Below, piece by piece: positions 28,134 through 36,533 of a stretch of 64,000 bases of DNA. The notes beneath the pieces were generated by a model, which had not been told where the DNA came from, made no database searches, and worked only from the letters and a program-made list of their open reading frames with translations. Origin of the DNA: Planctomycetota bacterium (GTDB taxonomy: Bacteria; Planctomycetota; Planctomycetia; Planctomycetales; Planctomycetaceae); NCBI GenBank assembly GCA_003671275.1, contig QWPB01000007.1, positions 50,908 to 114,907 on the forward strand, written 5' to 3'. The position numbers were made by a program, and so were the translations under genes. Each line of letters begins with the position of its first letter. The stretch's first letter is position 1.

Positions 28134-28937
28134 TCAAGACTGTTCGTCCGACTCTCTGTTCTGATTGCTTCCAGAGCTTCGCCGTCTTGCCGTAACTCGC
28201 AGTAATGGGAGCACGTATACTTCGCTCAGTTCGGCGATTCGAGCAATTAGCTCGTCAATGGCTTGATCTGCGACACTAGAAAGAACCTTGAGAATTACGC
28301 TGCCAAACAGGGAGCCGAGTAGTGTTGTGTAGAATGCCGTGCCCATCCCTGACAACACTTCTCTCATGCCCGAAAGAAGTTCGGCCTTGTCTTGCCCGAC
28401 TGCCTGCATCGCTGATCCTAGGCCGCCGATTGATGAAATCAGCCCTACAATTGTGCCAATCAGCCCTACTGTGACCAGTAGGCCAGCGATCACGTCGGTA
28501 AGTCTAGTCCTGCTGACCAGCCGAACTTGCAAAAGGGCAACTAGATTGTCCTGAGTTACATCGTGGTCACGCATCGATATGCGGACTAGATTCGACATAT
28601 GTTCTTTGAGCAAGCTGGGTTCCGCTTGCCGTAGAAATGGCGTCAACTTGTTTATCTGAAGAAGTTCCTTAACCTGCGAATATGCGAGCTTCAGTTCACG
28701 ATCCACATACAGCACATCCGACAGGTTTTTTATGATTCCTACAGTGAACAACAATCCCAACAATGCACATAAACCCGATGAGTCGGTTGAAAGGCCGGTG
28801 AGTATCATGCGGCCACAAAAAATAACTGCCGCGCCAACCATGACTGAAGCATAGATGAGCCACCACACCAGAATGCCAACTGGAGGACGATCGATTCCAT
28901 CTGATGCAATCGCGGGCTTGGCTTCGCTGGTTGACAT
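28134..28937 (-). CDS. MotA/TolQ/ExbB-type proton channel protein (ZorA-like)
   Basis: A 267-residue inner-membrane protein with four hydrophobic helices, about 20-42, 53-70, 147-170 and 197-222. The last two match the channel core: GLLVTVGLIGTIVGLISSIGG and MREVLSGMGTAFYTTLLGS followed by LFGSVILKVLSS. The GMGTAF..TLLG pattern is the one I associate with ZorA and related MotA/ExbB channels. The cytosolic region between helices 2 and 3 (about 75-145) is short, and the C-terminal tail is only about 45 residues, so the long coiled-coil tail typical of ZorA is absent. The start is ATG 28937 by content; an upstream extension is not supported. It precedes the ExbD-like gene and the two likely form a complex driven by ion flow. 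Confidence 0.82.
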   Translation of the reverse strand: MSTSEAKPAIASDGIDRPPVGILVWWLIYASVMVGAAVIFCGRMILTGLSTDSSGLCALLGLLFTVGIIKNLSDVLYVDRELKLAYSQVKELLQINKLTPFLRQAEPSLLKEHMSNLVRISMRDHDVTQDNLVALLQVRLVSRTRLTDVIAGLLVTVGLIGTIVGLISSIGGLGSAMQAVGQDKAELLSGMREVLSGMGTAFYTTLLGSLFGSVILKVLSSVADQAIDELIARIAELSEVYVLPLLRVTARRRSSGSNQNRESDEQS

Positions 28938-29622
28938 GTTGTTGGTTCCATGATGGCGAGTCAAGTTGATCTTCGATTGCAGTTTAACGATACGTTTGCG
29001 AAAGACACGCCCAGTCCTCTTGCATTGATGGGCATTCCCCTGATGAGACGCCGACGTGAAATTCTCTCGCGTGATGGATCGTTCCAAGCCCCCTGCCAAG
29101 GCCCCTGGCGTGCCCCAGAAAGCCACGAAAGGGAGCGGCATGAGGTAAGTGTCAAATGTCGATTTTTGACCAATTTGGAGGTCTCAAAACGCATCCTAGA
29201 GCGTTGCGCGTTTAGGCGGTTTCCTGCCCGATGTGGTCAAGTGTCGTCATGGAATCGTCGGGATTCAGGGGGCTTGCGGCTGTACGCATACGCGGGGATC
29301 GTGTGCGTGGTGGGCATTGGTCTGGGAACGCAAGTCGCTGATGTTTTCCAGCGTTTCGCTCTCGATAGCCCCTTCAGGTTGCGTTCTGGTCGGTGGGCGT
29401 GTTCCGCAAGTTGTTTGACCACATGGAATTGTAGTTGTTCGGTGAGTGCATGATCGGGATGTCTGCAACTTGAATCCATCACCAAACATCAGGCTCAGTT
29501 TGAAAAAAATGCAGAATTCTGACCAGAATTCGTATACGGTAGCGGGTCGAATGCCGATACTAAATGTGTAGCCGATTGAAAGTCAGTCGCAACGTAACCA
29601 CCTCTCTAGGAAGGACTTCGGA
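28938..29622. other. Divergent regulatory region inside the element
   Basis: A 685-bp spacer between the channel gene and the small DNA-binding candidate. It holds the palindrome at 29514-29531 described separately and a TTGAAA with an A-tract at about 29500-29509. Short open frames cross it on both strands, but none looks like a gene. Confidence 0.5.
29514..29531. promoter_or_regulatory. Perfect palindrome, candidate operator
   Basis: GAATTCTG-AC-CAGAATTC: two perfect eight-base arms about two bases apart, 91 bp before the 105-residue protein. An A-tract lies immediately upstream. The size and symmetry fit a dimeric helix-turn-helix repressor site; which protein binds is inference. Confidence 0.55.
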
Positions 29623-29940
29623 ATGAACATGGAAACGATTGTTCAGAGGGTTTCGGAATGCAACAACGTCTGCACCTTCACAATGCGGGATTTGTGTGAT
29701 GCCATCGGGCGGCAGCGATGCACTGCCCAGTGCTGTCAGACAATCTCTGATACCTTGACTGAATACGGTCTTGGACATTGGCCTCCGGAGCTTCGGCCTG
29801 ACCAAAGCCACAAAGTGCGGGTCTATCGGATCGGCACGCCTGTCGCCGACATGATTGGGCTGGTCAGTCGATGCACTGAGAGTAGTGATGAGGCCCTACG
29901 CACGATGGCAGAGCTTTACAGCGTCTTTGTGGTAGGTTGA
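29623..29940 (+). CDS. Small hypothetical protein, possible winged-helix DNA-binding protein
   Basis: The 105-residue product starts at ATG 29623, with AGGAAGGA eight bases upstream. I do not recognise a named family. The segment FTMRDLCDAIGRQRCTAQCCQTISDTLTEYGLGHWPPEL could form a helix-turn-helix with a following recognition helix, and VRVYRIGTPVADMIGLV a wing plus helix. It has four Cys in the first half (CNNVC, CTAQCC), which might bind metal or be incidental. It lies 85 bp before the polymerase-like gene on the same strand, and a palindromic operator candidate lies upstream, so it may be the element's regulator or replication accessory. Role is unproven. Confidence 0.6.
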   Translation: MNMETIVQRVSECNNVCTFTMRDLCDAIGRQRCTAQCCQTISDTLTEYGLGHWPPELRPDQSHKVRVYRIGTPVADMIGLVSRCTESSDEALRTMAELYSVFVVG

Positions 29941-30025
29941 TCGGTTTTGATCGCGACGGCTCACCACGTCTCTTCGGGTGAGAGTCGCTGGGGGATGCCG
30001 ACCAATCTCGGGTCAAGGTGGGGAC

Positions 30026-31216
30026 ATGCTCGACACTAACCAAGGTGCTTCGAAACGCCCTACGTTCAAGCAGGTACTGATTCCCAAAGGGTCGGCTCCC
30101 ACCAGTGATGGTGTCGCCTTGTTTCTGTCGTTGCTCCTGAAAAAGACCGCCTGTCGTGAGGAATACCGCGAGTGGGGGCTGTTGGTCAGTATTCACTCTG
30201 ATCTTCTGAAGCAGGTCGTGGGCAGGGACTATTCGCTGGTCATTGAATCAGCCATTAAGGCGGGGCTGGTTGAAAGAAATGATTCCTATTCGACGGGTGG
30301 CGATCTTTCACCACAGGGGGCATTCACGAAGAGTTATCGGCTCACGGATAACTTGCGAAAGGCTGACTTTGAATGGTATGAACTCAAGCGGGCACGTCCC
30401 GGTAAATCCCGAGTAACGACCACAGATCAGGTTGGTCGGAAGTTAGCAGAAATGATGGAAGACGTGGGGATGACTGATCCTGATCTGCTCACAAGCTGGG
30501 ATAAGATTCTGTGGAACAGCATTCAGTCTGGAGAGTTCTACGCCAATCGGTGTGAGTATGGTCGTTTTCATTCCTCGTTTACCGGGCTAAGCAAAGTGGC
30601 GAGGAAGCGGCTGGTGCTGAAATCGACTGGTGAAATCCTGGTCGAGATAGACGTAAGTTGTTGTCAGCCCTTGCTCCTGTGGGCAAAAGCCGCTGAAGGC
30701 ATGACGGCTGAGGAAAGATCGGGATTTGAGCCAGAGTACCGAAGTCTATGTGAGCACGGGGAGTTGTATTCGTTCCTGACAAGTGAACTGCTGGTGATGT
30801 GTAAAAGAGAGGGGCTATCACACGAAGATTTCATGGAATGCCGCGAGAACATCAAGGGAGAACTGATCCGCATGTTTTTTCAAAAGCAGTCTGGTATGCA
30901 AAGGAACCAACTTACCAGCGTGGTCTATGACAGGTTTCCGGGGATTGTGGACTACGCCTGGAGTGCTAAGGCATTTGACCACAAGGACTTATCTCGGGAA
31001 CTCCAGCGTATGGAGTCTCGCATAATGATTGACGGTGTTTGTTCGCAACTGGTTGAGGATCATCCTGAAATCGTGTTGGTGACGGTTCATGATTCGATTT
31101 TATGCACACCATCGTGCTTTGAAGCTGTGGAGTTGGAGATCATTCACCAGTTCAGAAAACTGGGTGTTAAACCATTCCTGAAGACGAATAACGAGCAGTA
31201 CCGCTGTCATCAATAA
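30026..31216 (+). CDS. Putative A-family/T7-RNAP-like polymerase palm protein, replication candidate
   Basis: Not a family I can name. The 396-residue product starts at ATG 30026, preceded by GGTGGGG. Residues 27-110 look like a winged helix (FLSLLLKKTACREEY, VVGRDYSLVIESAIKAGLVER and SYRLTDNLRK). Residues 175-396 carry three spaced motifs: A, LVEIDVSCCQPLLLWAKA (Asp209), like DxSC of T7 RNAP or DxS of Pol I; B, CRENIKGELIRMFFQK, where R273 and K277 with F285 copy the R-x3-K-x7-Y spacing; and C, EIVLVTVHDSILCTPS (His355, Asp356), matching the catalytic HD and the HDS of single-subunit RNA polymerases. There is no exonuclease domain. The context in a small element suggests replication initiation or priming. 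The motif order and spacing are seen; the catalytic role is inference. Confidence 0.6.
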   Translation: MLDTNQGASKRPTFKQVLIPKGSAPTSDGVALFLSLLLKKTACREEYREWGLLVSIHSDLLKQVVGRDYSLVIESAIKAGLVERNDSYSTGGDLSPQGAFTKSYRLTDNLRKADFEWYELKRARPGKSRVTTTDQVGRKLAEMMEDVGMTDPDLLTSWDKILWNSIQSGEFYANRCEYGRFHSSFTGLSKVARKRLVLKSTGEILVEIDVSCCQPLLLWAKAAEGMTAEERSGFEPEYRSLCEHGELYSFLTSELLVMCKREGLSHEDFMECRENIKGELIRMFFQKQSGMQRNQLTSVVYDRFPGIVDYAWSAKAFDHKDLSRELQRMESRIMIDGVCSQLVEDHPEIVLVTVHDSILCTPSCFEAVELEIIHQFRKLGVKPFLKTNNEQYRCHQ

Positions 31217-31707
31217 TAATTGAGTATCAAGCTGTAATAGGCAGAAGAGGGGGGAGCGGGCTATATGTGGTGTAGTTAGCGATTCTCGCCTGAGCGATAT
31301 TGAACATCACTGGAGCTTCCGGCTTGTCCGCTCAAGCAGAAAGGTGTGCGTGGGTACGCGGTCTAGATGCCCAACAAAGTTTACACCCTGAATGTGGTGA
31401 AACGTCATATTGGATGTAAGGCATTCACACCCAATCCAGGCCCCACCAAACCTCCCAGGATCGCTCAGGAAGCCACTGAATGGCCCTGCATGGCACATCA
31501 GCTGCCCTGAAAAACAGAGGTCTTCTAATGGTCAATGTTCGGGTGTCATGGTTGCTACTGTCTTGTTCGTGATACGCTCAAAATGCTATCGACGCATCTT
31601 GCCTTGGTTGGTCTTTGACGATACCCTTTCCATGCAAACTCTGTGCGATCAGATTGCCGCAAGTGTTCGTAACCTCAAGTGATGTCTAGGTTAATTGCAA
31701 GCGATGG
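31217..31707. other. Right end of the element, no gene recognised
   Basis: A 491-bp stretch between the polymerase-like gene and attR. Short open frames exist on both strands (for example 31410-31682), but composition and start contexts are poor. It may contain integrase arm sites or an origin; I could not identify iterons. Confidence 0.5.
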
Positions 31708-31769
31708 ACGGGACTTAAAATCCCGAGACTCGAAAGGGTCGTGCGGGTTCGATTCCCGCCTCGGTCAAT
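31708..31769 (+). repeat. attR: second copy of the 62-bp tRNA-Leu repeat
   Basis: Identical to 25395-25456 over 62 bases, covering the anticodon arm, variable arm, T-arm and 3' acceptor strand of tRNA-Leu, without the 5' half. It is a truncated tRNA left at the right end and is not expected to be a functional tRNA. Confidence 0.93.
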
Positions 31770-32436
31770 GATTTGCCTGGCTGGTGTATTGGGCACTGTG
31801 GCGATTTGCCCGTGCGTTGAATGCTTCTGTCGTATCCGCCAACCGGGATTCACGGATTGCACGGCAGTCGGCTCTCACAGGAGTTTCCCCTGCGACGAGT
31901 GCCAGACGCTCATTGTGTGTGTTTCGCCGGTGTTCGATTCGCGATGAGAGCACCGCGACCCTTCCGTGGCGACTGGTCTCGGCAGCTGGAAGTTCCCCTC
32001 CGCATCCCTGTTTTTTCGTGTCAATCCGAGGCTGTTCTTCGATTCTGCGGAGCTACAGATGCAACACGGAGGGGCTCGGGTTCGTTCACAGGCCCGGCAG
32101 TCAGGAATGTCTGCCCCACGGATACTGAGGCACTGACAACTTCCGTGGCTAAACGTTTCTGCCTGAGCGTACTGAGGTCCGGTTCTGGTCGACTCTTACT
32201 CCGTGTTGGGAGTGTTCCATGGTCCTCATTCCATGGTTTTCATTTCGCTGAACGATGAGGAAATTTGCGCCTGCGGCGAAGTCGGTCCGTCGAACCCGCA
32301 AGTGCGTCTCGTACTCGGGCACTGATGATCCTGGAGGTGATTCGTCTTCCCCCAAAGGAGTCCCTGGAATATAGTCCGCCCCCCGGTGAGGCGGGTCAGG
32401 ATGACCCGTGTACGCCGACGGAACGGAGTCGAGACG
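31770..32436. other. Intergenic region right of the element
   Basis: A 667-bp stretch between attR and the parA-like gene. It contains one copy of the GGAA-loop hairpin (32096-32115) and a short direct repeat of TTCCATGG near 32215-32233. Open frames across it lack gene-like composition. Before insertion this DNA would have directly followed tRNA-Leu. Confidence 0.5.
32096..32115. repeat. Intergenic palindromic repeat, copy C
   Basis: GGCAGTCA, loop GGAA, TGTCTGCC: seven of eight pairs match. Same core as the copies near 16600 and 20200. Confidence 0.6.
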
Positions 32437-33258
32437 ATGCGTACCATTGCCGTGATGAACCAAAAAGGGGGGGTGGGGAAAACCACGACCAGCGTCAATC
32501 TGGCTGCGGGATTGGCCCGGCAGGGAAAGCGGGTATGTCTTGTTGATCTGGACCCCCAGGCTCACGCCTCGATCCATCTGGGCGTCGATTTGCATGGCGG
32601 GACGGACACCATTTATCAGGTACTGGCCGGGGGAAAGACGTTCCAGTCGATTCGGCAGATGGTGGGCCACAACTTGTGGTTGGCCCCGGCCAATCTCGAT
32701 CTGGCGGCCACCGAGCTGGAACTGGTGGATGCCCCTGGACGCGAGTTTGTGCTTCGCAAGGCCTTCGATGCGGCGGGTGTCAGCGAGCAGTTTGACTACA
32801 TCGTCATGGATTGCCCACCGTCACTGGGGGTGTTGACGCTCAACGCTCTGACAGCGGCCACGGAAGTGTTTATCCCGCTGCAGCCGCATTTCTTCGCGCT
32901 TCAGGGACTCTCAAAGCTGTTCGAGACGACGGCTCTTGTCACTCGGCGGCTGAATCGCCAGCTCAAGGTTTCGGGGATTGTGTTGTGCCTGTTCGAAACC
33001 GGCACGCGACTGGCGACCGATGTGACTGACGACCTGATGCGGTTTCTCGAAAGCAGTGATCCACAGGCTCCGTGGGCTGCCGCTCGGGTGTTCCAGAATC
33101 GCATTCGTCGTAACATCAAACTGGCTGAAGCCCCCAGCTTTGGTCAGTCAATCTTCGACTACGCACCGGGTTCCGCCGGGGCGCTGGACTATACCGGGTT
33201 GTGCCAGGAAGTGATCCAGGCGGAGCAAGGCGTGGCCCCGCAGTCGCGTGCTGCCTGA
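32437..33258 (+). CDS. ParA-family ATPase
   Basis: A deviant-Walker ATPase of the ParA/MinD superfamily, used to position DNA or protein cargo. The 273-residue product starts at ATG 32437, with GGAG upstream. It has [21 protein letters not shown] (Walker A with signature Lys), [18 protein letters not shown] (Walker A'), [18 protein letters not shown] (Walker B) and [17 protein letters not shown]. There is no parB beside it, and a TPR protein converges downstream, so chromosome segregation is unlikely. It is more likely an orphan ParA that positions another complex. It lies outside the integrative element, whose right boundary is 667 bp upstream. Confidence 0.92.
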   Translation: MRTIAVMNQKGGVGKTTTSVNLAAGLARQGKRVCLVDLDPQAHASIHLGVDLHGGTDTIYQVLAGGKTFQSIRQMVGHNLWLAPANLDLAATELELVDAPGREFVLRKAFDAAGVSEQFDYIVMDCPPSLGVLTLNALTAATEVFIPLQPHFFALQGLSKLFETTALVTRRLNRQLKVSGIVLCLFETGTRLATDVTDDLMRFLESSDPQAPWAAARVFQNRIRRNIKLAEAPSFGQSIFDYAPGSAGALDYTGLCQEVIQAEQGVAPQSRAA

Positions 33259-33269
33259 CGCGGCGGAGG

Positions 33270-34025
33270 TCACGGAGCGGGGGGCGCTGACTTGGTTTTC
33301 TCCGCCCGCAGCAACTCCAGATGGCGACGGCCCACCTGCCACATATAGTGCGGACCGTAACCGGCCGTGGCTCCCCAGCGGTTGCCGGACGACGCCTCCA
33401 GATGGCCGATGGCGGCGTCATTCCGTCCTTCGACGGCATCGTTCAGACCCACGTATAATTCGGCGTAGAACAGTCGCTTGTTCCGTTCTTCGTCCGTGAT
33501 GTTGGCGGCGCGGATCTTAGATAGAATCTCTTCGCCGGTCATCTTTCCTTCGAACATGCGGTAGATGTCTCCAAACGGTTCGCGGTCGTCCTTCGTGTAT
33601 TTAATCAGTTCGAGTCGCGCCTTTTCGATCCCTCCCGCTTTTCGCTGACACAGGTACCGCCAGATCCCGTTCTCGCGGTCGACATTGTCGAATGCGTGGT
33701 ACTTCTCGCACTGCGCGGCGGCCTTGTCGTAGTGGCCCGCATAAAAGTGCGCGATCGCCCGACGCCAATGCTGGGCATCAAGCGAATGGTCCAGCTGGGT
33801 CATCTGTTCGTAATCGGCAATCGCCTCCGCGAACCGCCCCTGGAAGAACCACGTATCACCGCGTTGTGAATACAACTCGACTTCCCGTGGCGATTTTTCA
33901 ATCGCGGCGGAAAGCCTGGTGGTCCGTTCCCGCAGCGCGGTGGACTCGTCGTCGGCTTTTGTCGCAGTACACAGGAGAACCACCAGGAGCAGGCCGGCAG
34001 TTCCCATCGCAGGGGATCGAGACAT
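33270..34025 (-). CDS. Secreted TPR-repeat protein
   Basis: The 251-residue product starts at ATG 34025 with GGAGAG upstream. A signal peptide (residues 1-24, TAGLLLVVLLCTATKA) is followed by tetratricopeptide repeats from about 30 to 115 (AIEKSPREVELYSQRGDTWF, then FQGRFAEAIADYEQMTQLD and AHFYAGHYDKAAAQCEKYHA). A second helical part (about 130-220) includes AELYVGLNDAVEGRNDAAIGH. The protein probably acts as a periplasmic interaction scaffold. It is the last gene of a minus-strand run with the methyltransferase and the membrane protein; it ends 11 bp from the convergent parA-like gene. Confidence 0.8.
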   Translation of the reverse strand: MSRSPAMGTAGLLLVVLLCTATKADDESTALRERTTRLSAAIEKSPREVELYSQRGDTWFFQGRFAEAIADYEQMTQLDHSLDAQHWRRAIAHFYAGHYDKAAAQCEKYHAFDNVDRENGIWRYLCQRKAGGIEKARLELIKYTKDDREPFGDIYRMFEGKMTGEEILSKIRAANITDEERNKRLFYAELYVGLNDAVEGRNDAAIGHLEASSGNRWGATAGYGPHYMWQVGRRHLELLRAEKTKSAPPAP

Positions 34026-34054
34026 GAGTCGACTCTCCGATGGTTGGGGAAACC

Positions 34055-34870
34055 CTATTTCTTCTTGCGCAGCACGAAGATGACATCTTCCGTTCGGGGA
34101 CCGATCGTGATCGGGTCGTGGATGTCACACAAAAAGTCGTAGGTCGCGATACATTCGAGCGTCGGGACCGTCGCCAGCAGATCGTTCATCTGTGCAGCGG
34201 TGTAGGTCCGGTAGTGCATCTCGTCCTCAATCCGCAATTGTTTGGTGGGCGTATGCACATCGAGCGTCATTCCCAGGTGTTCCATCCGTCCGGGGCGGTC
34301 GATCTTCTTGGTCCACATGAACGAGGCGACCGTCAGCGTCCCCCGCTTGGCCAGCCACGACTCATTGGGGATCGGTCGGCCCTGGGTCGGCATCAGATGC
34401 AGGCCCAGCAAATAGATCCCTCCGGGGGCCAGTGCCTCGGACATGCACCGCAGATGCGCCACCGCAGCCTCTTCCGTCGGCAGGTGTCGCACGGTGTTGA
34501 TCAGGTTGAAGGCGGCATCCACGGGCTTTTTCAGCCGGAAGTCCGTCATGTCGCCGACGGTCACGGATGCGGGCAGGGCGGCTTTCTTCAGCCGACCGTT
34601 GCAGTAGTCAACCGCTCGGGGATTGAGGTCGTTTCCCGATACCTTGTACCCTCGCTGGCCGAGCTTGATCAGCAACCGCCCCGTGCCACAGGCGGGCTCG
34701 AACACGGTTTTTACGGTTCGTTGGGCATGCTTCTCAAAAGCCGCCTGAAGGAAGTGGGTTTCCTTTCGCCAATCGGCTCCAAAGATCACATCGTAGTAGA
34801 CCGGGTAGTCATAGATGCTGCCTGTGACGGTGGGGATAGACGATGTTCCGGCGGCCGGGATGCGGGGCAC
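34055..34870 (-). CDS. Class I SAM-dependent methyltransferase
   Basis: The 271-residue product starts at GTG 34870, as no ATG lies upstream of the conserved region. The nucleotide fold shows motif I VKTVFEPACGTGRLLIKLG, motif II VSGNDLNPRAVDYC, and a post-I VTVGDMTDFRLKKPVDAAFN. IYDYPVYYDVIFGADW at the start is typical of small-molecule or protein methyltransferases. A post-motif helix with HLRCMSEALAPGGIYLLGLH follows. The substrate is unknown. It lies 52 bp downstream of the membrane protein and 29 bp upstream of the TPR gene, all on the minus strand, so they are probably cotranscribed. Confidence 0.88.
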   Translation of the reverse strand: MPRIPAAGTSSIPTVTGSIYDYPVYYDVIFGADWRKETHFLQAAFEKHAQRTVKTVFEPACGTGRLLIKLGQRGYKVSGNDLNPRAVDYCNGRLKKAALPASVTVGDMTDFRLKKPVDAAFNLINTVRHLPTEEAAVAHLRCMSEALAPGGIYLLGLHLMPTQGRPIPNESWLAKRGTLTVASFMWTKKIDRPGRMEHLGMTLDVHTPTKQLRIEDEMHYRTYTAAQMNDLLATVPTLECIATYDFLCDIHDPITIGPRTEDVIFVLRKKK

Positions 34871-34922
34871 AGGGGTGTCTCGGAGAAGTTGGAAGGAGGC
34901 CCAGTCTCAGACGCTGTCCCGG

Positions 34923-35429
34923 TCACTCGCAGTGAAAACCGTGGTCTTGGTCTGGGAGCGGGGGCAGTACGTCACCTTGGGCAATGTACATCTTCTTGAT
35001 CGATTCGACCAACCGTTGACGAACGTGGTCAGGCAGGTCGGGGGTCTCCGCGATTACCGTGGCTCGCTCCGCACTGGCCCGACCAATGTACGGCAGGCGA
35101 TACGTCAGATAGAGCAATACCGGGACCAGTCCTCCGAGTAGTAACGGAACGATTTCCCACTGCTTCTGATCAACGGCCAGGAACACAGCTGCCATCGCCG
35201 GAATCAGGGCCAGATAGAGTGCCGTTCGTACCCAGGCGATCAGAATGGATTTGAGACTCCAGTGGAATTCCGAGACCTGTTCTCCTTCGGGGGTCGATCC
35301 CCAGACGATTACGGATTTCAGGGGAATCAGCGGGATATAGTACAGATGACCAAAATGTGTGGCGATGTGACAAACGCCTGGAACGCCATCGACTTTGCCG
35401 CATAAACGGCTGCCCCAGATGATGATCAT
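34923..35429 (-). CDS. Membrane protein with a zinc-ribbon-like N-terminus, unknown function
   Basis: The 168-residue product begins MIIIWGSRLCGKVDGVPGV, then a hydrophobic-aromatic YYIPLIPLKSVIVWG. This opening resembles a family of small planctomycete proteins with an N-terminal zinc-ribbon-like segment, but here the Cys (two) are too few for a full site. Two transmembrane helices follow at about residues 65-85 and 92-110. The C-terminus is cytosolic, ends with an amphipathic helix (HVRQRLVESIKKMYIAQ) and is acidic. I do not know the function. Transcribed first in the run with the methyltransferase and TPR protein. Confidence 0.6.
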   Translation of the reverse strand: MIIIWGSRLCGKVDGVPGVCHIATHFGHLYYIPLIPLKSVIVWGSTPEGEQVSEFHWSLKSILIAWVRTALYLALIPAMAAVFLAVDQKQWEIVPLLLGGLVPVLLYLTYRLPYIGRASAERATVIAETPDLPDHVRQRLVESIKKMYIAQGDVLPPLPDQDHGFHCE

Positions 35430-35633
35430 ATGGCAATCCTGATTCCGTGCGATACACCGTTAGGAACGCCGCGAGTCGGCATCCCGCGGGCGATGATACC
35501 CCACCTCTCCGAGAGCGAGAAGCTGGTGGTATTGGGCTTCGATAGCGCAGCTCGGGTTCGCGCCGGAAGTTAACTATGTTACGTTGGTTCTCGAAGACGG
35601 CATCGTCATCGATCCGGGGCAGGGAGGCTCCAC

Positions 35634-36533
35634 GTGGACGACTTTTGCGGCAAACAGTCACTGATCACGGGGGCTGCTGGTGGTATTGGCCGGGCGCTGG
35701 CGTTTCAGCTGGCGGCTGCCGGGGCTCACTTGTGGTTAGTGGATGTGGATCGTGAGGCCTTGGAGCAATTGGCCGAGGAACTGCGGTCGAGTGGCAGAGA
35801 AGTTGTGACCAGTGCTGTCGATTTGACGGACCGGGCAGCGATTGAGTCCTTGGGGAATGCGGTAATTACGCGGTGGCGCGGGCTGGATTTGCTCATCAAC
35901 AACGCGGGTGTGGCCTATTACGGTCCAACACATCGCATGACAGAATCGCAGTGGGACTGGCTGCTGGGGATTAACCTGCTGGCTCCGGTACACCTGACTC
36001 GCAAGCTGTTGCCGGCGCTGCTGTGTCGCGAAGGATCGCACATCGCCAACATGTGCAGTATTTCCGGACTGGTGGCTGGCGGTCGGTTTAGTGCCTATCA
36101 CACCAGCAAGTTTGGCCTGGTGGGGTTCACGGAGGCATTGCGGGCGGAGTATGGTCGCATTGGACTGGGGGTCACGGCGATCTGTCCGGGACCGGTGAAA
36201 ACGAACCTCTACCGGGATTGCCAGACGGGCAAGGGGACGCGGGCTCCGGAACCTCCGGGTTGGCTTAGTGCTTCACCCGAGCGCGTCGCGACATTAACGC
36301 TTCGGGCCATTCGCTGGAATCGACGGATGGTTCTCATCACGCCGCTGGCTCATCTGCTGTATCAGATGAAGCGGTTCATCCCTTGGCTGATCGATGGGAT
36401 GAATACGTTCAGTCGGCGGAGTCTTCCGTTCATTGGCAGGCGGTACACCAAGCCCCGTCCGACACTGGAATCGCTGTTGCCCGCGGAGGTTCATCCGGGA
36501 AATCCTGAGTCACCGCAAAGGCACGCAGCGTAA
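35634..36533 (+). CDS. Short-chain dehydrogenase/reductase
   Basis: NAD(P)-dependent oxidoreductase of 299 residues. GTG 35634 is chosen because AGGGAGG lies seven bases upstream. Cofactor motif TGAAGGIGRALA at 12-23, the NNAG at 89-92, catalytic S142, Y155 and K159 in CSISGLVAGGRFSAYHTSKF are all in place. The C-terminal segment RMVLITPLAHLLYQMKRFIPWL is hydrophobic and suggests membrane association, as in SDR enzymes acting on lipids or quinones. It is a lone gene; the substrate is unknown. Confidence 0.92.
   Translation: MDDFCGKQSLITGAAGGIGRALAFQLAAAGAHLWLVDVDREALEQLAEELRSSGREVVTSAVDLTDRAAIESLGNAVITRWRGLDLLINNAGVAYYGPTHRMTESQWDWLLGINLLAPVHLTRKLLPALLCREGSHIANMCSISGLVAGGRFSAYHTSKFGLVGFTEALRAEYGRIGLGVTAICPGPVKTNLYRDCQTGKGTRAPEPPGWLSASPERVATLTLRAIRWNRRMVLITPLAHLLYQMKRFIPWLIDGMNTFSRRSLPFIGRRYTKPRPTLESLLPAEVHPGNPESPQRHAA

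Larger units (their letters stand above)
25395..31769. mobile_element. 6.3-kb integrative element at tRNA-Leu(UAA)
   Basis: Bounded by 62-bp direct repeats, one being the 3' end of tRNA-Leu. Contents in order: a tyrosine integrase 155 bp from attL, a minus-strand ExbD/MotB-like and MotA/ExbB-like pair, a 105-residue putative DNA-binding protein and a polymerase-like protein, then attR. The DNA from about 26.9 to 29.6 kb is visibly more AT-rich than the surrounding chromosome, which supports horizontal acquisition. There is no relaxase, coupling protein or capsid gene, so it is not self-transmissible by itself; it may be a satellite or a small genomic island. It appears intact: attL, attR and integrase catalytic residues are all present. 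Confidence 0.9.

Noticed and set aside
26928..28937. Calling the channel pair a Zorya system
   Set aside because: The ZorC, ZorD or ZorE genes, the OmpA domain of ZorB and the long ZorA tail are all absent; only the channel core matches, so a new or unnamed module is the safer call.
31410..31682. Ninety-codon open frame at the right end of the element
   Set aside because: TTG start, no ribosome binding site and no recognisable composition; more likely non-coding.
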